Shown in pieces: positions 56,768-64,000 of a DNA stretch of 64,000 nt (positions are counted from its first letter, which is position 1; every line of letters starts with the position of its first letter). Location of the stretch: assembly GCA_004026145.2 (NCBI GenBank), contig CP034983.1, positions 10,122,658-10,186,657 on the forward strand. The letters run 5' to 3'. The stretch is from Takifugu bimaculatus. Its lineage: Eukaryota > Chordata > Actinopteri > Tetraodontiformes > Tetraodontidae. The position numbers and the translations under genes were made by a program. Under the pieces are notes generated by a model, which did not search any database, was not told the origin of the DNA, and saw nothing but the letters and a program-made list of their open reading frames with translations.

Positions 56768-56776
56768 GGAGGGAAA
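56768..56776 (+). other. Polypurine tract
   Basis: GGAGGGAAA directly abuts the TG of the 3' LTR, the usual plus-strand primer site. Confidence 0.8.
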
Positions 56777-57179
56777 TGTGAGGAGGATTATTGTTATTGT
56801 TGTTATTAGTATTATCTTTAAATGCTAATGTATGTAGACTTTGAGTGTTTGAGGAATGTTGATAGGAAAGGAAGAACATGAGAGTGTCGTAAAAGTGCTG
56901 AAGCTGCTTACTATCAAGCTCAGCACTCAGACGTATCCTGTTGGTCAGGATTAGAGAAGTTTGTAAAGATGTCAGAAGACAATGAATTACGAGATCCTGT
57001 TTAGACACCCATTCTGTTTGCACCAATAAAAGAGGTGAGCGAGCAGCAGACGGACGGAGTTGACAGAGGAAGCTTGAACTGCTGCTCGGCTCCCCCTTTG
57101 CAAAGGACTCCAGTTGTTTGCGTGGTTGCTCTGAGTCTAGTGAACGAACAGCGCGGGTGATCAAAACTTCATCCTCACA
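56777..57179 (+). repeat. 3' LTR
   Basis: 403 bp, reading the same as the 5' LTR in side-by-side inspection, including the open minus-strand stretch it encodes. It is followed by the GTTC duplication at 57180-57183 and the rest of the NLR-3 FISNA exon. Confidence 0.93.
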
Positions 57180-57183
57180 GTTC

Positions 57184-57369
57184 TCTCAAGCTGTCTCACC
57201 TCATGTTGTGTGTCCACCTCCTCACTTTGTCCCTCAGTGATGTAGAGCTCAGTGTAGATCTTGTTCAGCAGGGTTCCACTTCCTGCTTCATTAGTTCCTT
57301 CAGTCACATGTTCACATCTTCTCTTCAGACTCATCTTATGACCTTCTATCACCTCCTGCAGATCACTTC
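57184..57369 (-). pseudogene. NLR-3 FISNA exon, 5' part
   Basis: Encodes the FISNA segment (SLKRRCEHVTEGT, LLNKIYTELYITEG) after a TTATTTTCAG acceptor. It is cut off by the 3' LTR right after VRQLER. Confidence 0.85.
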
Positions 57370-57469
57370 CTGAAAATAAGTAAACCAATGATTTCCATCT
57401 ATAATAAATCATCAACATAACTACAAATTCATGACATCACAAGTTCAATTTTATCTTGAACAATTTTAC

Positions 57470-57606
57470 TTTGTTTGGGCTTCATTCCAGCATCTCCAGA
57501 TCTGCTTCCAGATTGTGAACAAGAGGACTCTCCTGGTGGAGCTGACTGGTCCCAGTTTGATAGGATGTGCTCCCCCCTCTCACTATGAAACACATCTCTA
57601 TTAGTC
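57470..57606 (-). CDS. NLR-3 exon 2, N-terminal linker
   Basis: A 137-nt exon, nearly the same as NLR-1 exon 2 (WDQSAPPGESSCSQSG), with matching phases. Confidence 0.65.
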
Positions 57607-57852
57607 CTTTGATTTATAGGATGAAAGAACCTGATCAAGACTCAATATTGTTCCAGCATTTATGTCTGAATTCATCTTTCAGTTCAAACATGATTCTTGT
57701 TTCTAATCAACAATATTCACATTAAGTATGTAACTATATGACTGTCTGAGGTTTAAGTGTTAAACATCTCCAATAATAAACTCACAACCTGCTGCTGTTA
57801 ATGTGACTAACAGCTGGCACACAAACACATCATCACGCTTTAGTTTTCTTAC

Positions 57853-57953
57853 ATTTGGTCTGAACTTCTGAATTTTATTGGTGCATCTTTGGACATGTCA
57901 CTCTTCAGGGACACCCAGCTGGGCACTGTGGACTCTGCTCTGTCCTCGTCCAT
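57853..57953 (-). CDS. NLR-3 alternative first exon 1A
   Basis: A 101-nt exon starting MDEDRAESTVPSWVSLKSD, in the same position relative to exon 2 as 9318-9418 in NLR-1. Together with 58558-58673 it gives NLR-3 two phase-compatible first exons. Confidence 0.6.
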
Positions 57954-58557
57954 CCTGAGGAAACATCAGAAATAGTGATGAGACTGTGATGAAGGTAAAT
58001 AATCTGTAGAGGTTGTAGTTAAATAATCCCAATTCACTGCATTTTTATCAAACAGGAACGTTTCTAATACATTCTGAATAACAACTGAATCAATAAATCA
58101 ATGATGTATCTGTATCATTTTCATGTTTTCAGAGTTTAAGCTGCTTTTTTTAACTGTTCCCTGCAGTGAGAAAAGAACTGGCCCCTTTTCCAGCCCCTCA
58201 TCCTGCAGCACTGAATGTGCTCTAAAGTTCTTTCCAGAGCAAACGTCTCTGCACTTGCAGCAACATGTTGTAGTCATGGATCCGTGAGGAGAACCGGATA
58301 CAGGAAACGCCCCCACTTTGATCCCAAAACCCAACTGGTGGCCAACGGTGGTCCGGCAACGACGGGGACGCTGGTCCATCGGCCCGACAACACTGGTTTT
58401 CCACAGGCCAACATGGTGAAAGGACTGTGCACCGTTTCATTTTAAAGAGCTGATGAATTTCAATTTTCACGATAGTAGAGGCTAATACCTACAAAATTAT
58501 GTTTTGTATGGTTGTGAAATGTTCTAAGGCAGAGTTATGTGGTTCAGAAAACCTTAC

Positions 58558-58673
58558 TTTAAAGGTGAGCCTTGAGGTCCAATACCGAAGTTTTCAGGTT
58601 TCCCTTTGGAGCAGTCGCTCTTCATGGACACACAGCTGGGCACTGTGGACTCTGCTCTCTCTTCCTCTTCCAT
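58558..58673 (-). CDS. NLR-3 first exon 1B
   Basis: A 116-nt exon starting MEEEERAESTVPSCVSMKSD and ending IGPQGSPLK before GTAAGG. It is slightly diverged from the other 1B copies (one extra codon, EE for D). Confidence 0.65.
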
Positions 58674-60456
58674 CACACATTCGCTCAGTTTTAAATGTGA
58701 GTCTAAACGGTTAAGCAGGAACAGTCTGCTGACACAGAAAAGAAGATTAAAGAACATGATTCTCAGCATGAAGACAAGCAGAGGTCTGTCCAATGACGTA
58801 TTGTCGGCTCATTTACATCAAAATCTATTATATGATGTCACCCTGTACATCATACAGGCCACATATATATTGGAAAAAAGTTTTGGGACATCTTAAAAGT
58901 TTACACCATGTTAAATATAAAATAGTTGTGGAAAAAATGTTTCTCCTGGGTGTTTCAAAAGGTGCGGTGGCATTAGACGGACACACACAAATACAAATGA
59001 AATCATTTTTTATCTGGGTATGGTTTACAAGAAAACCTAAATTCTTTCAAGATGTCAGTTCTCAACATTAAATTCAACAAATAAGATGAGAATGCATTCA
59101 AAACTAAACAGAAATACGTCATCACATCATCAAAGTGGGTCAAATGCAGCATCATCTTCTGTCATCTCAGACAGGATTCCAAGAAGAGGATCTTCATTTT
59201 CAACAACGCACCTTGACATCTCATCATGGCTCGTCTGTCAGATTACAAGCAGCTTTTTTTGATCAGGTGCATCATGTTTCTCACCAACACATGATGGTGC
59301 TGGAAAAAACATTTGCAGCCTGACCTAGAGGTCAAAACTCTGCATGGCGTGCACAGCTACTAGTTGCAGCTGCTGGTTGTGGCGGAGGAGATCCCAAACA
59401 TATCTAGCAAGCTTGTTTTGGAGCAGAGCTTGTCCACCACCTCTGACCCCACTCATCACAGAAGTCCCACCATATCCATGGCCAGGTGTGTTGGCAGCAT
59501 TGGAGCCAGCCTCAGGAAAAAGGTGTCAATATCTCAGAAGTGATGATCAAGTTGACACGACCCAACAGAAGTCAAGCAACCCAACATGCTGAATAGAATA
59601 GATGACACACAGCAAAGGGCAAAAAACACCCAATTCTGCTCAGACTGATCTTATCTGACCACATGTACAGGACCAAAAATATGAAAACACTATGGGTTTA
59701 GGTTTCGTTTCATTTTCTTGACTGCTTCATTCAAAACAGAACAAATTTCATAAATCCATAATAACAAATTCATATTCCACAAAGAACCAGTTGTTAAAAC
59801 AATAAAATGGAATGCCTTGATCTCTCCCTCTTTACATACTCTCCTTTTTTAAATAAAGGATTGATTGCCCCCTGGTGGAGGGACAAAGAGAGGAGGCTAA
59901 AACTGTCGCGTTTGTGTCCCTCTTTCCGTGGATTTTTCCACTAACTGCAAATAATATTGTCGACTTATTGTGAGTATTAAAATGTGCTTCCTCAAGCTCT
60001 AAAATGTCCGCTCAGGGTTAGCGGAAAACGCAGTTAGAGGAAACACGCTACAAAGTTTGATCATCCGTCACAACATTCCCGTCGACCAGCCGCAATGTGC
60101 GTCCGAAACACGCGCACGCTCATTGCACACACGCAGGTTATTAAGCCGCATCTCGCAGCGGAACATTGATTCGAGACGACAGCAGTGAAAGAACCAAATG
60201 CTACCTGAATATTAGAGGTTTTCTATCAGGGCTCGGTCACTCAGGATGGAGCCCGAAGTTGAGAACTTTCACTTTCGCTTCTTCTTCCTCTACACGTCAC
60301 GTGTTTGTGGTTGGATGGCGTCATATCCAGCACAAGCGCCTCTTCAGAACAATTTGATCCACGTTTTAACTGAAATACTGGGAAACAACTGAAGTTCGTC
60401 TGACAGATGTTCGTTTTTGGGTGCGGAATCAAACTGTCAACTTTTTGATCTGTAGG
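58674..60456. other. Unit-3-specific intergenic sequence
   Basis: AT-rich and not shared with units 1 or 2. Short open stretches (for example 59135-59323 and 59344-59592) look like remnants of a mobile element, but I could not name a family. No gene was supported. Confidence 0.4.
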
Positions 60457-61509
60457 TGTCACGTTCCAGTCTAGGGTATGGAAATGGAATTCTGAACCAG
60501 GGAAAAGTGAAGGTGGCACGAGGAATAACGCAAGATCAATAAGTGAAATATAGATTGAATGACAAAAGTGGGGTTGATACAAAAAGTAGTGAGCAATTAA
60601 ATTATAAAGTTCCAATTGTGGCGGGGTGGAGAGAGGTGGAACGGTTAACGACAACGCCACCTGGGGAATTTCACCCCAGGAATTAACCGGAAAACAGGCA
60701 CGCGCAGATAAGGTTCTGTTCCAGAGGCAGAGACAGGATTGAGGGTGAGGCACTACAATTTTATTAAATCCAACTCAACACAAAAATAACTCGGCTGTAC
60801 AAAAGTCAAACAAAAGGGGTGGACAGGGCTGGGGCCCCACCGGCAGGTGAAACTCAATTAGGGGAGAAACAAACTAAAAACACCCGTGCTACTGCAAACA
60901 AAACTACACACGAGGGGTGAGGAAAACGCCCTCCACCAGGGGTTGGGTCCCCGCCGTGGCCCGCAGCACCTGTCCACAAAGAAAAGACGACAATTAAAGT
61001 TCCAGCGGTAACAATTGACGCGACGAGCACACACGCACACACACCTCACACAGACAGGCAAATGAATTGTGACCAACAAGACCACATCAAACAAGAAACG
61101 AACAGAACAAAACCTAAAAGAGTAAATGCCAGTTGATACGATTTACACGCACTGTTAAGAGTCTAAAATGAAAGCAACAGCTCCGTGGTCGCCTCGGCGG
61201 CACCACTACGTCTCAGCGCCGTCCCCCGAGCGGGGGGGGGGGGGAGAGCGCGAACAGGAGACAGTCCCGAAAGCGGGACCGAGCCAAAGCAGCAGTGGGT
61301 CCAGTACGCGAGGAAGTCCGTGCCGACTGTTTGGTGGCGCCCCCGCTCCGTGAAGGGTTCCCGCTGGGGCCACGCGACCCACCGACGCCAGCCGGCAGCC
61401 ACCTGCAGCAAGAACAGAGCCTTATATAAACCTTTTCTCCCCACCCACCAATTAAGGCACTACCTCCATATGGCGCCTGTTCGGAGGGCAGGCCACGCCC
61501 TGCCACACA
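60457..61509 (-). mobile_element. Candidate solo LTR with TATA box
   Basis: On the minus strand this runs from TGTGTGGCAGGGCG to GGAACGTGACA. It has a clear TATA box (GGTTTATATAAGGC, about 61420-61433) and a later AATAAA (plus-strand 60760-60765), the promoter and poly(A) arrangement of a long LTR. A poly-G run lies at about 61233-61244. No target duplication was found, and no internal retroelement genes adjoin it. Confidence 0.4.
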
Positions 61510-61510
61510 A

Positions 61511-61972
61511 TCAATAGTTAAAGGCACGTTGCATGGCAAACACGACAAAAAGAGACAAAGGTGGCTTCTCCCCACTGTGGACTCGACTTTTATGTGCATT
61601 GAATGTTGCATATACACTGCTCTGAAATGTGCAGCCTTCGTATGGACATGGAACTCTTTGTTTAAGTTTTAAATGAGTGCGTAAATGTTTGAAAAACTCA
61701 TCTTCAGTGCAGGGCTCTATGAATTCACAGAACTGGCAATGAAACGCAACTGTGGGTTTACTTGCTTGTCCAATGTCTGATTGAGAATGCCAAACAGATA
61801 AATGAACTTTGAGTGCATTAAAAGATTTGAAAACGCACAAGCAATCCATATGAAGGCATGGTGTTGGTTGTTGCCGAGTAAAACCTCCATGTTTTAGGCG
61901 ACAGTGTTTTAACAACTTTCCTCTTTTGTCTGCGGAAAAGAGGCACTGCTTACAGTTCCACTGCATCTGCAA
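61511..61972 (-). CDS. C2H2-type zinc-finger protein exon (fragment)
   Basis: Follows an acceptor TTTCTTGCAG right before MQMQWNCKQCLFSADKRG. It contains four C2H2-like fingers: CKQCLFSADKRGKLLKHCRLKH, CLHMDCLCVFKSFNALKVHLSVWH (both partial in spacing), CQFCEF...FFKHLRTH and CPYEGCTFQSS...FNAHKSRVH. A similar arrangement occurs in multicopy teleost proteins of unknown role. After SRVHS the frame runs into unrelated residues and a stop near the LTR-like segment, so the 3' part is missing or in another exon. Nucleic-acid binding is likely; the gene may be a duplicated fragment. Confidence 0.55.
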   Translation of the reverse strand: MQMQWNCKQCLFSADKRGKLLKHCRLKHGGFTRQQPTPCLHMDCLCVFKSFNALKVHLSVWHSQSDIGQASKPTVAFHCQFCEFIEPCTEDEFFKHLRTHLKLKQRVPCPYEGCTFQSSVYATFNAHKSRVHSGEKPPLSLFVVFAMQRAFNY

Positions 61973-62439
61973 GAAATATTTTCAAAGGAGATTTTAAGTA
62001 AGAACAGTCTCTCAATTTAATCTAATTAAGGTGCAGCACATTGTCAAAAACGTTTCTACTGCTGGTGGTTATAACCCCTTAAAGGAACAGTTCACCCAAA
62101 AATGAAAATATAGTCATCATCTACTCACCACCTTGCAGGTAAGATGTCAGGGGAAATTTTCTTCAGCCCTCTAAGCACTGCTGGAGCTCCAGCTTCCTGT
62201 ATTTTTTTTATTTTTTATGTTGTTACTGCGCAGGCGCACTTCTTCTTTGAATGCGCAGTGTGAGTGGCTACTTATTGTTGCGAGTTAGCTTAACTATAAA
62301 TAAAGTAATCTTCACTCTAAACACTAAGTATTTTGCGTTTTTCACCATGCAAGTGACTGTTACTTAATAAATACCAGTAACATATGCATATTTTTGATAA
62401 CCTAGTAAAGTTAACTAATGTTTGCATGTCAGGGCAGCT
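61973..62439. other. Upstream region of the zinc-finger exon with a teleost repeat
   Basis: Includes TTAAAGGAACAGTTCACCC with AAAAATGAAAATATAGTCATC (about 62078-62118), the end of a very common teleost interspersed repeat. The rest is AT-rich. Confidence 0.5.
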
Positions 62440-63244
62440 ATTGGATTTTACAGCGGTCTTCAGTCTTCCTGCTCAGTCTGAACGGAATACTTTTACCTTT
62501 CCTTTTTCCTCCGTTAATGAACAACTTTATGGCTGTTGATTAATATTCCACTACTATAAAAGCATTCTGGGAGGGTTCAAGATTAAAAGTTTTGCTATTT
62601 TAATGCCTTAAATATGTTTTTGCATTTAAATTAAAACTGACTATGCAACTGAATTAGTTAAATAAACCTAGTTAAATAAATAAGATTTATGAAAATTAAC
62701 AGATTTTGAAAGACTTGTAAAAGCAGCATATTTCTGCAGCCCTGGAGTCCAGGAGGAGCAGCAGAGGTCAGAATGTGTCGGAGCGCGTTTAACTATCAGC
62801 TGCAGTTCCACGCGTGTCCACCGGGTGGCGGTAAATGATATTTCTCCACATGATATTTCTCCTTTTTGGAACTTCTTCAGCTGCGTTGAGCTTTAAATCT
62901 TCACCTGTCGCTCCCTTTAAGCTCTAAACTTTGCGGTTCTGTGTGTAGTTTGTTGGTTTAAATATTTTTGATGGATTCTGATGACGACCGAAACTATAAT
63001 TGACCAATAGAAAGTTCGTCCATTTTTCTACTGCGTCACACATTTTCATTATTTATTGTCATTTTTGGGTCTAAACTGGACCAGTTCTGTGAGCTGTTTT
63101 GCTTTTTCTGTGGACCAGATGTTCCAGGCAGGTTCCATCATCGGACACAGACGGAGACAGGTCACGTGACAACAGTCAGCCTTTAGTTCTTTATTACAGG
63201 AGGATCTGGTTTATATACAGACACGTATCTGCAAAATACTAAAA
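62440..63244. repeat. Partial copy of the inter-unit spacer
   Basis: Matches about 18,590-19,560 and 40,190-41,270 (for example CCTGGAGTCCAGGAGGAGCA and TTATTACAGGAGGATCTGG), without the candidate solo LTR. It ends abruptly at ACTAAAAAG/ATTAATTTCC, the right edge of the tandem duplication. Confidence 0.7.
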
Positions 63245-63444
63245 AGATTAATTTCCATTTATTTTTATTTTTTACTGCATACAGTCCTGGAGCTTGTGGG
63301 TGACTTTCAGTGTACTGGATGCTGTTGATACATGCAGAGAAGTTGTTTTCACCAGAGCCTGAGCCTTCAGACTGGCTGCAGCTCCAACCAGACTGACAGT
63401 CATAACTTCATCACTTGTGTCTGAACTCTGGCTTTGACCAACAG

Positions 63445-64000
63445 AGAATGGTGAGTGGGAGATCATCCACCGACCCGCCAAGAGAAACACCTACGAACAC
63501 ATTCCCATGGAGAGCAACAAGCACCAGGACATCACCTTCTACCTGGTCATCAGACGCAAACCTCTCTTCTACGTGGTCAACATCATCATCCCCTGCGTGC
63601 TCATCTCCTTCCTGGCCTCGCTGGTCTACTACCTGCCCGCAGACAGTCAGTGCAGAGTCACAGAACGTACTGAAGCCAGCGTCAGGCAGATTAACAGTCT
63701 GGGACCTTTTCAGAATCACAACTACATGAACTGAGTTAACCTTCAACAGCACCCAAAGAATCAGACATTATAGCTGAATATCACGTCAGCACGGGACAAC
63801 ACAGCTAATAAAGCAGCAAACATCGGTAGTGGGCGGAGCTGAGGGGGCCGCCATTAATGGAGAAACATTAATTAGCTCCCCAACAGATTTTTGAATATAT
63901 TTTATAAAGGATAATAAAAATGTGTGTGTGTGTGTGTGTAGGTGGTGAGAAGATGACGCTGTCCATCTCGGTGCTGCTCGCTCAGTCTGTCTTCCTACTC
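63445..64000 (+). CDS. chrnd: Acetylcholine receptor delta subunit, M1 and M2 exons (partial)
   Basis: Exon 63445-63645 (201 nt; acceptor CAACAG, donor GTCAGT) encodes the end of the ligand-binding domain (EWEIIHRPAKRN), then ITFYLVIRRKPLFYVV and M1 (NIIIPCVLISFLASLVYYLP). The next exon, from 63942 after a TG repeat and TAG, encodes GEKMTLSISVLLAQSVFLL, the pore-lining M2, and runs off the window. The phase joins them through a split Ser codon. This is the muscle nicotinic receptor delta subunit, a pentameric cation-channel component at the neuromuscular junction. Extracellular-domain exons are not found immediately upstream, where the duplicated spacer ends at 63,244. The gene may be truncated at the duplication edge, or its upstream exons may lie elsewhere. 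Confidence 0.85.
63921..63939. repeat. TG microsatellite at chrnd splice acceptor
   Basis: (TG)9 immediately precedes the TAG acceptor of the M2 exon, where a pyrimidine tract would normally be. Confidence 0.8.

Larger units (their letters stand above)
50299..57179 (+). mobile_element. Recent env-less endogenous retrovirus (class I/epsilon-like)
   Basis: A 6881-bp provirus. LTRs are 403 bp each (50299-50701 and 56777-57179) with TGTGAGG...CCTCACA ends and no difference seen between them. Target duplication is GTTC at 50295-50298 and 57180-57183. Order: LTR, tRNA-Tyr-type PBS, gag, pro-pol through a TGA, an 83-codon ORF, polypurine tract, LTR. The 4-bp duplication and single-frame gag/pol with a suppressible stop are gammaretrovirus-like traits. 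Gag is short, one gag frameshift and one extra in-frame stop in pol are present, and env is missing. Matching LTRs imply a very young insertion. It lies antisense to NLR-3. Confidence 0.92.
44612..58673 (-). pseudogene. NLR-3: FISNA-NACHT-LRR gene split by a provirus
   Basis: Exons: 58558-58673 (1B, MEEEERAESTVPSC), alternative 57853-57953 (1A), 57470-57606, FISNA/NACHT exon in two parts 57184-57369 and 48666-50298, LRR exons 48115-48288, 47810-47983, 45809-45982 and 45324-45497, and terminal 44612-44792 (TAG). All phases agree; outside the insertion no stop or shift was seen. The uninterrupted NACHT exon would be 1819 nt, exactly as in NLR-1. Walker A is GVAGIGKT. The provirus lies in the opposite orientation between the FISNA core and Walker A, with GTTC duplicated at each side, so a normal full-length receptor cannot be made from this allele. 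An LRR-NACHT part could only arise by unusual splicing or an LTR-driven transcript. A provirus-free allele may exist in the population. Confidence 0.85.
41700..63244. repeat. Segmental duplication unit 3 (about 21.5 kb)
   Basis: Third paralogous block. It lacks the chrnd loop exons near 43.9 kb. It carries NLR-3 interrupted by a provirus, plus extra sequence at about 58.7-62.4 kb that is not in the other units. Similarity to the unit-2 spacer resumes at about 62,440 and stops at about 63,244, where chrnd-flanking sequence begins. Confidence 0.8.

Noticed and set aside
59135..59592. Possible Tc1/mariner transposase remnant (a GDPKH-like string)
   Set aside because: The surrounding residues do not follow the transposase pattern, and no terminal inverted repeats were found.
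63272..63490. Minus-strand 72-codon frame next to chrnd M1
   Set aside because: It overlaps the chrnd exon in antisense and has no recognisable family or splice support.
1..64000. CRISPR arrays, operons, ribosome binding sites, rRNA and tRNA genes
   Set aside because: The sequence is vertebrate. The tandem repeats are gene- or transposon-derived and too long or irregular for CRISPR. The tRNA-Tyr match at 50707 is a retroviral primer site only.

Overview
The window is vertebrate genomic DNA, almost certainly from a teleost fish. It carries multi-exon genes with GT/AG introns, NLRC3-like NLR genes of the fish-specific FISNA-NACHT-LRR type, muscle acetylcholine-receptor delta-subunit exons, and teleost-type transposons (an RTE-like LINE with an AP endonuclease, hAT, MITEs and a class-I-like endogenous retrovirus). 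No bacterial-style operons, CRISPR arrays, tRNA or rRNA genes were seen.

The layout is three head-to-tail segmental duplication units of about 20-21.7 kb: unit 1 about 1-19,998, unit 2 about 19,999-41,699, and unit 3 about 41,700-63,244. Each unit contains, left to right: a non-coding block with a poly-G run; the first coding exon of a LASP/nebulette-type LIM protein (minus strand); two chrnd cytoplasmic-loop exons (plus strand, lost from unit 3); one NLR gene on the minus strand; and a spacer. The last 0.56 kb leaves the repeat and enters chrnd exons for M1 and M2, which run off the window end.

The three NLR genes have phase-compatible exon models. NLR-1 (3080-9418) has four internal LRR exons plus a terminal one. 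NLR-2 (23639-39343) has nine plus one, because an LRR-exon/intron module, with a MITE in its intron, was tandemly multiplied. NLR-3 (44612-58673) is split in its FISNA/NACHT exon by a 6.9 kb provirus. Upstream of NLR-1, a tandem array built around a 5'-inverted LINE fragment carries extra copies of the NLR first exon.

The provirus (50299-57179, plus strand) has 403-bp LTRs with no difference I could see, a 4-bp target duplication (GTTC), a tRNA-Tyr-type primer site, gag, and a pro-pol frame reached through a UGA-CUAG stop. It has no recognisable env, only an 83-codon ORF in that place. Two histidine motifs between protease and reverse transcriptase resemble those of 2H phosphoesterases. This segment is the best candidate here for an undescribed feature.

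Exon limits were set by reading splice consensus and reading-frame phase by eye. No alignment, transcript or database search was run.
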